In this document: positions 7,443 through 13,325 of the stretch, piece after piece
How the letters are laid out: each line of letters opens with the position of its first letter
Position numbering within the stretch: the first letter of the stretch is position 1
Assembly (NCBI GenBank): GCA_038240875.1
Contig: JBBRGG010000084.1
Span: 1 to 13,325, forward strand
Origin: JBBRGG01 sp038240875
GTDB taxonomy: Bacteria > Planctomycetota > Phycisphaerae > Phycisphaerales > UBA1924
Direction: 5' to 3'
DNA: 13,325 bases
Translations under genes and position numbers: made by a program
Notes under the pieces: model-generated
Told to the model about the DNA's origin: nothing
Database searches by the model: none
Seen by the model: only the letters and a program-made list of their open reading frames with translations

Positions 7443-7663
7443 AATGAAACGGTACCTCGGAAAGTCGACGCGTGCATTTTAGACAAATAGCGATAATCAG
7501 CAGGCGAGGCGGCGGGGAATATCTTGATGCTGATGTAGATTCATGTGTAGATTTAGTTACAGCTCAAGTCGCAAGAGTAAGTGCGGATATCGGAAGGATG
7601 CGAAACGAAATTAAGCCGTCGCCGAAGAAGTATGATGATGGCTGTGGGCTCGCACATAGGCCT

Positions 7664-7737
7664 GTCGAGTCGATTTGGGTCAGTTGGGTTGAGTTGGTCA
7701 GTCGAGTCGATTTGGGTCAGTTGGGTAGAGTTGGTCA
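7664..7737. repeat. 37-bp tandem duplication, one mismatch
   Basis: Two adjacent 37-bp copies, 7664-7700 and 7701-7737, differ only at 7690 (T) versus 7727 (A). Each begins GTCGAGTCGATTTGGGTCAG and ends GAGTTGGTCA, and is itself built from GTTGG/GGTCA-like words. The second copy ends 17 bp before the extended -10 motif of the DUF4112 gene, so it may contribute -35 or operator sequence. Confidence 0.9.
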
Positions 7738-7753
7738 AGAGTATGTAAAGCGT

Positions 7754-7762
7754 TGATATAAC
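7754..7762 (+). promoter_or_regulatory. Extended -10 promoter candidate for the DUF4112 gene
   Basis: TGATATAAC reads as TG-n-TATAAC, an extended -10 with five of six consensus bases. TTGGTC at 7731-7736, the end of the second 37-bp copy, could act as a -35 but with a 20-bp gap. The mRNA leader would then be only about 10 nt and would still hold the AGGGG at 7771-7775. Sigma-70-like rules are assumed. Confidence 0.35.
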
Positions 7763-7778
7763 AGTCAATTAGGGGCGA

Positions 7779-8306
7779 ATGAAGGACAAGGCAGGAACAA
7801 CTTCGCGTTCGCGTGCAAGCTCGGCGTACGACGCTGATCGTCGCAACGTGCGCGTGAAATCGCCCGCGAGCAGCGATCCGACGAGTGCTGCCAATTCACA
7901 TGATTCTCAAGATTCGCGCGATGCCAGCCTCGCCGACCGACGCGTCGCGCGAATGGTTGCGGTGGCTCGGTTCATGGACGGTGCATACGTAGTGCCTGGT
8001 CTTGGCATAAGGGTTGGTTGGGACGCAATCGCGGGGCTCGCCGCGGGCGTGGGAGATGTCGCCAGCGCGGGGGCGGCGTTGTATTTGGTTTACGAAGCAC
8101 ATAAGCTCGGCGCGCCGCGAAAGACTCTTGCATTCATGACAGTGAACGTCGCGCTCGACTGCGTCATAGGTCTTGTGCCTGGGCTTGGCGATATCGTCGA
8201 CGCCGCATTCAAGGCGAACTACCGCAATATGCGGATGCTCGGAGTCACAATTAACGCCAAAGGCGGCCATACATGGAATAAGCCGCAGTGGGTGCGCGAT
8301 GCGTGA
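7779..8306 (+). CDS. DUF4112 family protein
   Basis: 175 aa. ATG at 7779 is preceded closely by AGGGG (3-nt gap). Residues 1-50 are polar and basic, rich in Ser, Arg, Asp and Ala, and probably disordered. Residues about 52-157 match my memory of DUF4112: MDGAYVVPGLGIRVGWDAI, then GLAAGVGDVASAGAALYLVY, then NVALDCVIGLVPGLGDIVDA and FKANYRNMRML. The two PGLG/VGD segments resemble each other (D-x-I-x-G-L-x-x-G-x-G-D), suggesting an internal duplication of a glycine-rich helical hairpin. The central parts are hydrophobic enough for membrane association, perhaps as re-entrant or paired helices. Family function is unknown. The downstream membrane protein gene at 8501 is co-directional but has its own ribosome site and a promoter candidate, so an operon is uncertain. 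Confidence 0.88.
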   Translation: MKDKAGTTSRSRASSAYDADRRNVRVKSPASSDPTSAANSHDSQDSRDASLADRRVARMVAVARFMDGAYVVPGLGIRVGWDAIAGLAAGVGDVASAGAALYLVYEAHKLGAPRKTLAFMTVNVALDCVIGLVPGLGDIVDAAFKANYRNMRMLGVTINAKGGHTWNKPQWVRDA

Positions 8307-8377
8307 ATCGTTTCGTGATGCGTGAGTGAACAAGCGTGCGAGTAAACTGATTCGTGAGTACATTTAAGCGTACGTGA
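8298..8377 (+). repeat. Cluster of CGTGA words, including duplicated GATGCGTGA
   Basis: CGTGA occurs at 8302, 8314, 8321, 8353 and 8373. The longer word GATGCGTGA occurs at 8298-8306, covering the DUF4112 stop codon, and at 8317-8325. The spacing is irregular. This could be replication slippage around the gene end or a set of weak binding sites for the downstream promoter. Confidence 0.4.
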
Positions 8378-8432
8378 ACAGGCGTGGCCGAGTGCATGCG
8401 CAGAATTATGTCGGGTGAAGTCATTTCAATAT

Positions 8433-8441
8433 TGGTATTAT
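8433..8441 (+). promoter_or_regulatory. Extended -10 promoter candidate for the 8501 gene
   Basis: TGGTATTAT reads as TG-n-TATTAT, an extended -10 with five of six consensus bases. The weak GTGAAG at 8414-8419 sits 16 bp upstream. Predicted transcription would start about 50 nt before the ATG at 8501. Inference from sequence rules only. Confidence 0.35.
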
Positions 8442-8500
8442 GACGTTGTATACGCCGCGTTGAACGTGGTGCACACAAAGTAGCGATAGGAGTTGAAAGA

Positions 8501-9241
8501 ATGATGAACAAACAGAACACTTTGGAAGTTGCGAATAGTGGTCAAGGTGGAGTAGGTCAAGAGAGGGCATTGGCGTTTTGCCACCAGAGCATGCATGTTC
8601 CAGCAATCAGTCGCCGTGGCTCGGTTGCCAAGGGGTGCTTGATCGCGACGGTGATCTTTCTGGTTATTGCAGTCGGCATCGGCGTGTGGGTCGCGATGAA
8701 CTGGAAGTCATGGACCGCCTCGGGGATGAAGGCCGTCACGAAGGAAATCGTGGCGTCGTCAGTCATGCCTGAAGAAGAAAAGACTCGTGTGATCGCGCGA
8801 GTTGACGCAGTTGCCGATGACTTCAAGGCGGGAAAGATCAGCCTTGTTCAGTTGGGCAGCGTGATGAAGGCCTTTGGCGAGAGCACGATCGTGCCGCTGG
8901 GAACGCTCTTGAACGCAGACAAAAAATATATCTCTGCTTCGACGCTCTCCGACGCCGACAAGGCCGATGCACGGTTGACCATGCAGCGATACATGCGTGG
9001 GCTCGTCGAAAGGACGTTGACAGTGCAGGACTTTGATACCGCCGCAGCGTTGATCACCGCGACCGACGCCAACGGCAAGACCACTCCAAAGGCAACGCTC
9101 ACGGACGCTGAACTCACCGCCTTTGTGGCCAAGCTCAAGGCCAAAGCGGACGAGGCGAAGATTTCCGTTGAGCCGTACAAGTTTGATTTCGCAACGCAAA
9201 TCGATAAGGTCATTACCGAAGCATTGGCCAAGCCGGTGTAA
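8501..9241 (+). CDS. Single-pass membrane protein of unknown function
   Basis: 246 aa. The start at 8501 is well supported by AGGAG 8 nt upstream. A second ATG follows at once, so residue 1 or 2 may be used. Residues 1-44 are polar and end in SRRG. A strong membrane helix follows at about 45-66 (CLIATVIFLVIAVGIGVWVAM). The remaining 180 residues are soluble, mostly helical, with many Ala, Lys, Asp and Thr and repeated Leu/Val heptad-like spacing. Positive charge before the helix predicts the N-terminus inside and the large domain outside the membrane. There is no cleavable signal peptide motif and no catalytic motif that I recognise. It stands between the DUF4112 gene (same strand) and a convergent membrane gene. 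It appears to be a lineage-restricted orphan. Confidence 0.85.
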   Translation: MMNKQNTLEVANSGQGGVGQERALAFCHQSMHVPAISRRGSVAKGCLIATVIFLVIAVGIGVWVAMNWKSWTASGMKAVTKEIVASSVMPEEEKTRVIARVDAVADDFKAGKISLVQLGSVMKAFGESTIVPLGTLLNADKKYISASTLSDADKADARLTMQRYMRGLVERTLTVQDFDTAAALITATDANGKTTPKATLTDAELTAFVAKLKAKADEAKISVEPYKFDFATQIDKVITEALAKPV

Positions 9242-9281
9242 CACACGAAAACTAAATTAAATCCAAGCTGTCTTGGGTACC

Positions 9282-9300
9282 CTCTCTCTCTGAGAGAGAG
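9282..9300. terminator. CT/AG hairpin, probable terminator for the 8501 gene
   Basis: CTCTCTCT, loop CTG, AGAGAGAG gives an 8-bp stem 40 nt after the stop of the 8501 gene. It is followed by CTTTAGATTAATTTTC, which is U-rich but interrupted. Because of its symmetry it could also form on the minus-strand transcript of the convergent gene. The 3-nt loop is tight, so the real stem may be 7 bp. Confidence 0.45.
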
Positions 9301-9461
9301 CTTTAGATTAATTTTCTCATGATCTCTTCATGCGAGTTTTTTTGTCCGAGTTTCCTCGCCTCATCTTCATTGTAAATTCACATACATCACTCGAGAAAGC
9401 CTACCTCTTCTCGTAGCACAGGCGTCCGGACTGTGACTACTTCTTCTACTTTTCACTCTGC

Positions 9462-9497
9462 GACAAGCCTTACGACATGCCCTATGACAAGTCCTAC
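9462..9497. repeat. Three tandem 12-bp imperfect repeats
   Basis: The copies on the plus strand are GACAAGCCTTAC, GACATGCCCTAT and GACAAGTCCTAC. They share the skeleton GACAwGyCyTAy. The block lies 24 bp beyond the stop codon of the 9521 gene. A 12-bp unit keeps reading frame, so a former coding repeat is possible, but no start signal is present. Confidence 0.6.
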
Positions 9498-9520
9498 GGC
9501 TTCTTCTCGATTCGTCCATA

Positions 9521-11509
9521 CTACTGCATCTGCAGCAGCTTCGTCGTGATGTAATTTCGTTGCGTGCTTGTGATCGTGTCCTTGGGAACTGCGGCGGGGT
9601 CCTTCGCTGTCGCCTCAGCGAGTTTCTTGTCATAATCGCGAGCGATTTTCTCTATCGCGCGGGCAAATTCGGTGCAGTCCATGCTGTAAACCTGCAACTG
9701 TTCTAGCGCATCAAGCCCTACGGCGTGGTTCGCCGCGGTGTTACTTTGCAAGAGCGTCAAGATTGCTGGCGCGCATGTCAAGTCGATCTGGCCAGAGCAG
9801 TACAACGTGCTGATCGCTTCACGTGCCACGCCTGGTCGCTTGATTGCGAGCTCGATCAGTTCAGGTTTCGCGAGCGAGATCGTGTCTCCGGTAGTCACAT
9901 AACGTTTGAGGTATCGAATCAATCTCAATGCAGCTTTCGCTGTCAGATCATCGGCATCATTGAAAAGCGTGCGAAGCACGACTAGGTTGGTGTTCGAGAG
10001 TTGGCTAGCAGGCGTAAACGCATTCACTGTTATGCCATTCTGGTCCAGTGGCATAAGTTGTGGCGTGATCTGCGCGATCTTATATCGTAGTTTGACCGCG
10101 CCGTTAGACGTTGCAAAGCGCTCGTTCACACGCTGCATGATGACTGGATCGCGTCCGGCAAAGATGCCAAGCAACGTCGCGGCGGAGTCGTTGGTGCGGC
10201 TCGCCAAATTCGCCGTGGCGGCCATGGTATCAGCCGGATCTGGTAGTTCGATGAGCGCGAAGAGCGCGTCGATCGATTCCTTCGTTGGCACGCCGAAGCG
10301 CACAATAAGACGGCCATAGATCCACAGGTCTAGTTCGAGCGTTGACTTGGCAAGTTGCGCGTTGATTACATCCATGCGCGAAACGATTGCTGCCTGAGTA
10401 AGGACTGGGTTCTGTATGTTGCTGACAGACCAGAGAAGCAAAGGCATGAATGAGCCCGCTCGTGGGTCGTTCGCCACGATCGCGTCAGTAAAGAGGATGA
10501 ATACGTTCGCGATTGCAGCATCGAGTTCTTTGCTAGATGTGGGTGCGTCGAGCGCGCAAAAGTAAATTGACTTCATGCACACGTCGATGTCATTTGTCGT
10601 AGCCATGTTGTGCCGAGCTCGGGTTTGCAACCAAACTTGCTGCCAATGTGTGAGCTTATCATTCTGAATACGCCACCATAATGAACCATCATCGCGTGCA
10701 CCAAAGCGACCTGTTCCTAATACAACTGAGATTGGCAAGTGTTCATATGTTGCAATTAATACGGTTGATGGAATGAGCGACTGCCATCTCCCGTTATACA
10801 CTTTGGGAATCGCATATGCAAGAAACGCGATAAAGAAAATCGCAATCGACGAATGCATAAGAGCTTTGCTTCGCCGCGTGCGAAAGAGGTCCTTAACATT
10901 GGCTGGAACGTTGCCACATTCGGGACACGCGGAGTCGTCGGCGAGCCCGACATAGTCATACCAGCATGCTCGGCAACGCCGCCGACCTTTAGATTTGTCC
11001 CATCGCGCGCCAACGATGATCGCGGCAAACCCAATGAGTACAAAAGCCGCGGAAGGGAGCAAACGCCAGGAAACTTGGCTAGGTTCAAGCTCGAAGATCC
11101 CAACGCTCACCGTAAAGAGCATGCCCGCGGTACCAATCAGAGCAAAGAGTGGCCCGACCGTCAAGCCGAATATAACTTGTATCTTCGATAAGTTGCTTGT
11201 CTTGACCGGCAAGCGACGAAGCATAGCAAACGCGCCTGACCTTGCTTGTTCTTGATGTGAATGTTCTTTGGCATATGCACCAGCTTCCGCACTCGCGCCC
11301 GCGTTAGTGTCAAGATTTGTGCGCATAATCTTGGTAGTATCCGCTTCATTAGTCTCAATCGGAGCTAGTCGAAGCAGTCGCCCGATACGCAGCCGAAACC
11401 ACTGGGCTCGTGACGCGATCACCCTGACAACAAGGCTTGCGCCCCAGGTTCCTAGTGCCAAGCACAAGAAAAAAACTATTATGATAACGGACACACCTTC
11501 GGTAAGCAT
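9521..11509 (-). CDS. Multi-pass membrane protein with internal zinc ribbon and HEAT-like helical domain
   Basis: 662 aa. A membrane helix at about 7-29 is followed by a basic, then Ala/Glu/Asn-rich cytoplasmic stretch (30-108) and helices at about 112-134 and 150-168. A four-cysteine zinc ribbon follows: Cys179-x2-Cys182 and Cys195-x2-Cys198, in CRACWYDYVGL and CPECGN. A fourth helix is at about 219-236. Residues 240-662 form a long soluble region of repeated Leu/Ala-rich helices, for example around 530-620, that recalls HEAT/ARM-type scaffolds. The CxxCxYD...CPECG ribbon is one I associate with Phycisphaerae membrane proteins, where its role is unknown. By the positive-inside rule the ribbon is cytoplasmic and the large C-terminal domain external; this is inference. 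ATG at 11509 has no visible ribosome site, and the frame stays open upstream without a better ATG. It lies 84 bp downstream of another membrane gene, so co-transcription is likely. No enzyme motif recognised. Confidence 0.8.
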   Translation of the reverse strand: MLTEGVSVIIIVFFLCLALGTWGASLVVRVIASRAQWFRLRIGRLLRLAPIETNEADTTKIMRTNLDTNAGASAEAGAYAKEHSHQEQARSGAFAMLRRLPVKTSNLSKIQVIFGLTVGPLFALIGTAGMLFTVSVGIFELEPSQVSWRLLPSAAFVLIGFAAIIVGARWDKSKGRRRCRACWYDYVGLADDSACPECGNVPANVKDLFRTRRSKALMHSSIAIFFIAFLAYAIPKVYNGRWQSLIPSTVLIATYEHLPISVVLGTGRFGARDDGSLWWRIQNDKLTHWQQVWLQTRARHNMATTNDIDVCMKSIYFCALDAPTSSKELDAAIANVFILFTDAIVANDPRAGSFMPLLLWSVSNIQNPVLTQAAIVSRMDVINAQLAKSTLELDLWIYGRLIVRFGVPTKESIDALFALIELPDPADTMAATANLASRTNDSAATLLGIFAGRDPVIMQRVNERFATSNGAVKLRYKIAQITPQLMPLDQNGITVNAFTPASQLSNTNLVVLRTLFNDADDLTAKAALRLIRYLKRYVTTGDTISLAKPELIELAIKRPGVAREAISTLYCSGQIDLTCAPAILTLLQSNTAANHAVGLDALEQLQVYSMDCTEFARAIEKIARDYDKKLAEATAKDPAAVPKDTITSTQRNYITTKLLQMQ

Positions 11510-11593
11510 GCACGAGTATACCGGGAGCGTGCCGAATAGTTTCCGATTTGCTGTGTAGCCACGGGCTGTGATACAAGAGTTTACATCAGATGA

Positions 11594-12739
11594 TTACATC
11601 CGCTTATGATCAAGCAAACTTGTCAGCATCCGTTGCTGGCTCTTCAGCTTGAACTGCAACATGCGATATTCGGAGCTCTTGGTCCCTTCGCTCGAAACCG
11701 GGTTCCCCATGATGTCGAGCTTCCATTTTGACGCGTCGGCGAGGATCATCGACGCCATTACGTCGGCGTCGGCGCACGCACGCGCAACTGTCTCTGCAGC
11801 AAGGGCTTTGGGCTCAGCCATGCTAAATGTCGTGAACTGCCCAGCGACTTGAGTCGCCTGTTCAACAGTAAGTTTCGCTTCGACAAGCTTGCTTGTGAGC
11901 ATTACGCGCGTGGATTTGGATGCGGTTGCAAACGCGTCTGCGGCTGCTTTCGCTGCTCGTGCTTCGTCACGCCGCTGCGTCAATTGAGTCGAATCAAGCG
12001 TCGCGGCGTCGTCGAGTGTTTCAACAACTAATCGAGATCGTTCTATATACGCATCTTGCAATCGTTGCAATTCTTTCGCGTGCGCGTTGAGCGTGTTCTT
12101 GGCGAGAGGGAATTCAGTGCTCACTCGCTCTGCAATTGCTGCAAAATTATATTCAATTTGTATTCTAACAGGACGTGAAGCACCCGCACTTTGGGCATTC
12201 ATAAGCCCGGGCGCTATAGGATTTATCATTTGGTTTGGCATAACCGTCGGCTGGGTGTTGGGCGCGCGTTGTGGCGGATTTGTTTGGGTGCCCGGGCTTG
12301 TGCTGTTGGGTGGGTTATTGGTAGTAACTAATGTTGAAGAACCGCCAAAGAGGTTGCGAATGCTGGCATCCTTTGGTAGCACGCCAACCATGATCGCTAG
12401 TTGCATCAACGTCAATGGCACCAGAATTACGCACAGGCCAATAGTTCCCGCGAGCGTGTTCCTGCGCGTGGCGACCCAAGCAATAACGCCCACGATACTT
12501 GCAATTATCAAAGGCCAGACAAGCAAGGCAAGCAGCGAGGTCACGATCGCGTGTGCCTTCTGAATCCTGCTCCAGTTCATGCCTAATTGTGCGATAGCGA
12601 CCACGACAAAGATGATCGCGACAAGTATGCCAACGTTGTTGACGAATGCTCGGCGAGCGGTGCCACGTTGCGATTCTTTCGAGTTGGTGCGAGCAGCGGG
12701 CACAGTGGCATCTGACATAGTGGCTGGGGGCGTGCGCAT
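11594..12739 (-). CDS. Three-helix membrane protein with Pro/Asn-rich linker and helical C-terminal domain, function unknown
   Basis: 381 aa from the ATG at 12739; an alternative ATG at residue 8 (12718) is equally possible, and neither has a ribosome site. Residues 1-33 are polar and basic. Hydrophobic helices lie at about 34-53, 65-90 and 97-120. Residues 134-190 are a low-complexity linker rich in Pro, Asn, Thr, Gln and Ser. The rest (about 195-381) is soluble and helical, with a heptad-like, charged stretch around 216-270 that may form a coiled coil. With three helices and a cytoplasmic N-terminus, the large C-terminal domain would be outside. There are no catalytic or binding motifs I recognise. 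It is the upstream member of an apparent two-gene unit with the 9521 gene, both encoding membrane proteins with large predicted extracytoplasmic domains. TACACT stands close before the ATG and could be a -10 box for a leaderless mRNA, but this is weak. Confidence 0.8.
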   Translation of the reverse strand: MRTPPATMSDATVPAARTNSKESQRGTARRAFVNNVGILVAIIFVVVAIAQLGMNWSRIQKAHAIVTSLLALLVWPLIIASIVGVIAWVATRRNTLAGTIGLCVILVPLTLMQLAIMVGVLPKDASIRNLFGGSSTLVTTNNPPNSTSPGTQTNPPQRAPNTQPTVMPNQMINPIAPGLMNAQSAGASRPVRIQIEYNFAAIAERVSTEFPLAKNTLNAHAKELQRLQDAYIERSRLVVETLDDAATLDSTQLTQRRDEARAAKAAADAFATASKSTRVMLTSKLVEAKLTVEQATQVAGQFTTFSMAEPKALAAETVARACADADVMASMILADASKWKLDIMGNPVSSEGTKSSEYRMLQFKLKSQQRMLTSLLDHKRM

Positions 12740-13074
12740 GCTCTAGTGTACAACGGAGTTAGCCTTTAAACCAAGCCGTATTTCTCACTAGGATTTGAAG
12801 CAATAGCGGACGCCTTATCAAGCTTACTACCTGCGTAGCTGGGCAATTAAGGTGCGAAGCTTGACGATGCGGGCTGCGGTGTTGGCGTGTGCCGAGCCTT
12901 CGTTAGCAAGCGTGGGAAAGTGGTGCTTCTTGATCGCAAGGCGTGCGCACGTTTCGAGGAACTCTCGGCTATAGTTTATTGGTTGTTTCTAGTTTGCTGA
13001 AGTGGCGGCACGCCAAACCAGTGGAAGAATCGTCACCGAAAGTTCGCGAATAATCGGCTTTGAGGGAGTAACAA
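12740..13074. other. Spacer upstream of the 11594 gene, mostly non-coding
   Basis: This stretch should hold the promoter of the leftward membrane gene. No complete gene with a start codon and ribosome site is seen. The only coding-like segment is the minus-strand open frame at 12827-12988, listed separately. No RNA gene or clear inverted repeat was noticed. Confidence 0.4.
12827..12988 (-). pseudogene. Coding-like minus-strand fragment without start codon, possible gene remnant
   Basis: A 53-codon open frame bounded by in-frame TAG codons on both sides (12991-12989 and 12829-12827), with no ATG or GTG at its head. Its composition looks coding: a SREFLETCARLAIKKHHF-like segment is followed by an Ala/Arg/Leu-rich helix ending in LIAQLRR. 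It resembles the tail of a degraded protein gene whose upstream part is lost or frame-shifted. I do not recognise the family. Chance is a real alternative. Confidence 0.25.
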
Positions 13075-13296
13075 TTGCGCGTTCGGCGCATGATCAGGTT
13101 GCTCGAGGCTGAAGTTCGTGGCATGACATATTCGGCAAGAAGGCCAAGCATGCTCATACAGGAACAATCGGCGGAAGATCTTCAGCGTCTGCGGCGGCTG
13201 GCTCGACGCGAGAAGCGTGCCGAGCAGAAGAATCGCTTGATGGCCGCGGCGCTAGCCATTCATACGAATCACCGCTCCAACTCGGGCTTGACGTAG
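13075..13296 (+). CDS. Small basic protein, hypothetical; possibly a truncated transposase N-terminus
   Basis: 73 aa from TTG at 13075, which has AGGGAG 6 nt upstream; an ATG follows five codons later (13090). The protein is very basic and helical. Its central stretch, SAEDLQRLRRLARREKRAEQ, followed by an Ala/Leu-rich segment, recalls the start of some IS630-type transposases (a polar turn, then E/Q-x-L-x-x-L-A-R-R). If so, it is truncated: the frame ends before any helix-turn-helix or DDE motif could appear. The similarity is weak and from memory. A genuine small basic protein or a chance frame is equally possible. Confidence 0.3.
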   Translation: MRVRRMIRLLEAEVRGMTYSARRPSMLIQEQSAEDLQRLRRLARREKRAEQKNRLMAAALAIHTNHRSNSGLT

Positions 13297-13325
13297 TCGC
13301 AGGCGCAGACCGAGCGGAGGGTTTC
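13269..13325 (-). CDS. C-terminal end of a possible minus-strand gene cut by the right edge
   Basis: Eighteen codons and a TGA run in from the right edge. The peptide ETLRSVCACDYVKPELER has natural-looking codon choice (CTC, GTC, TGC, TAC, AAG), which suggests the 3' end of a gene lying mostly outside the window. It overlaps the last part of the small plus-strand frame at 13075, so at most one of the two is likely to be real. Too short for a family call. Confidence 0.3.
   Translation of the reverse strand, partial: ETLRSVCACDYVKPELER

Larger units (their letters stand above)
7443..7778. promoter_or_regulatory. Divergent spacer between zinc-ribbon gene and DUF4112 gene
   Basis: 336 bp separating two divergent genes. 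On the minus strand, TAAAAT near 7480 resembles a -10 box for the zinc-ribbon gene but has no clear -35. On the plus side lie a 37-bp tandem duplication (7664-7737), then an extended -10 motif (7754-7762) just before the DUF4112 ribosome site. Short reading frames crosses the repeats on both strands, but a 37-bp unit changes frame each time, which argues against coding. Confidence 0.45.
9242..9520. other. Convergent spacer, CT-rich, no gene seen
   Basis: 279 bp between two converging genes. It contains a GGGTACCC palindrome (9275-9282), the CT/AG hairpin at 9282-9300, a T7 run (9337-9343), a pyrimidine-rich plus strand and a 3 x 12-bp repeat (9462-9497). The plus frame through the repeat, giving a CDKPYDMPYDKSYG-like peptide, opens only after a TAG at 9414 and lacks a ribosome site. 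I therefore treat it as non-coding. Confidence 0.5.

Noticed and set aside
7664..7737. Start of a CRISPR array
   Set aside because: The two 37-bp copies are directly adjacent with no spacer between them, and no cas genes are present.
7472..7756. Plus-strand 94-codon frame through the 37-bp repeats
   Set aside because: No ribosome site, atypical composition, and the 37-bp unit changes frame between copies, so conserved coding is unlikely.

Overview
The window looks like chromosomal DNA of a free-living bacterium, most likely a member of the Planctomycetota and perhaps of the Phycisphaerae. This is inferred from protein character, not from a search. The clues are a CxxC-W-Y-D...CPECG zinc ribbon embedded in an orphan membrane protein, several lineage-restricted membrane proteins of unknown function, an AtpZ-like protein with a long proline-rich N-terminus, and a DUF4112 protein. 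Coding regions are moderately GC-rich. Some spacers, especially 5974-6350, are clearly AT-rich. No rRNA, tRNA, CRISPR array or intact insertion sequence was seen.

Layout. (1) 1-497, minus: 5' part of an AtpZ/AtpI-like ATP synthase accessory protein running off the left edge. (2) 755-3751, plus: DNA topoisomerase I (topA), diverging from atpZ across a 257-bp spacer. It has a low-complexity Lys/Ala then Gly/Ser/Lys N-terminal extension and three C-terminal four-cysteine zinc motifs. (3) 3931-5973, minus: glutamine-hydrolysing asparagine synthetase (asnB), convergent with topA. (4) 5974-6350: AT-rich spacer upstream of asnB with a spaced direct repeat and interleaved inverted repeats. (5) 6351-7442, minus: double zinc-ribbon protein with one C-terminal membrane anchor. 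(6) 7443-7778: divergent spacer holding a near-perfect 37-bp tandem duplication. (7) 7779-8306, plus: DUF4112 protein. (8) 8501-9241, plus: single-pass membrane protein of unknown function. (9) 9242-9520: convergent spacer with a CT/AG hairpin and a 3 x 12-bp repeat. (10) 9521-11509 and 11594-12739, minus: two multi-pass membrane proteins of unknown function, 84 bp apart and possibly co-transcribed. (11) 12740-13325: a poorly coding stretch with a small plus-strand reading frame and two minus-strand coding-like scraps that could be remnants of a broken gene or mobile element.

The left half holds housekeeping functions: ATP synthase assembly, supercoiling control and asparagine synthesis. The right half is a run of orphan envelope proteins whose roles cannot be read from sequence. 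I found no convincing defence system, biosynthetic cluster or other complete new system. The most promising items are the low-complexity N-terminus and G-tracts of topA, the two-membrane-protein unit at 9521-12739, and the structured spacers at 5974-6350 and 7443-7778.
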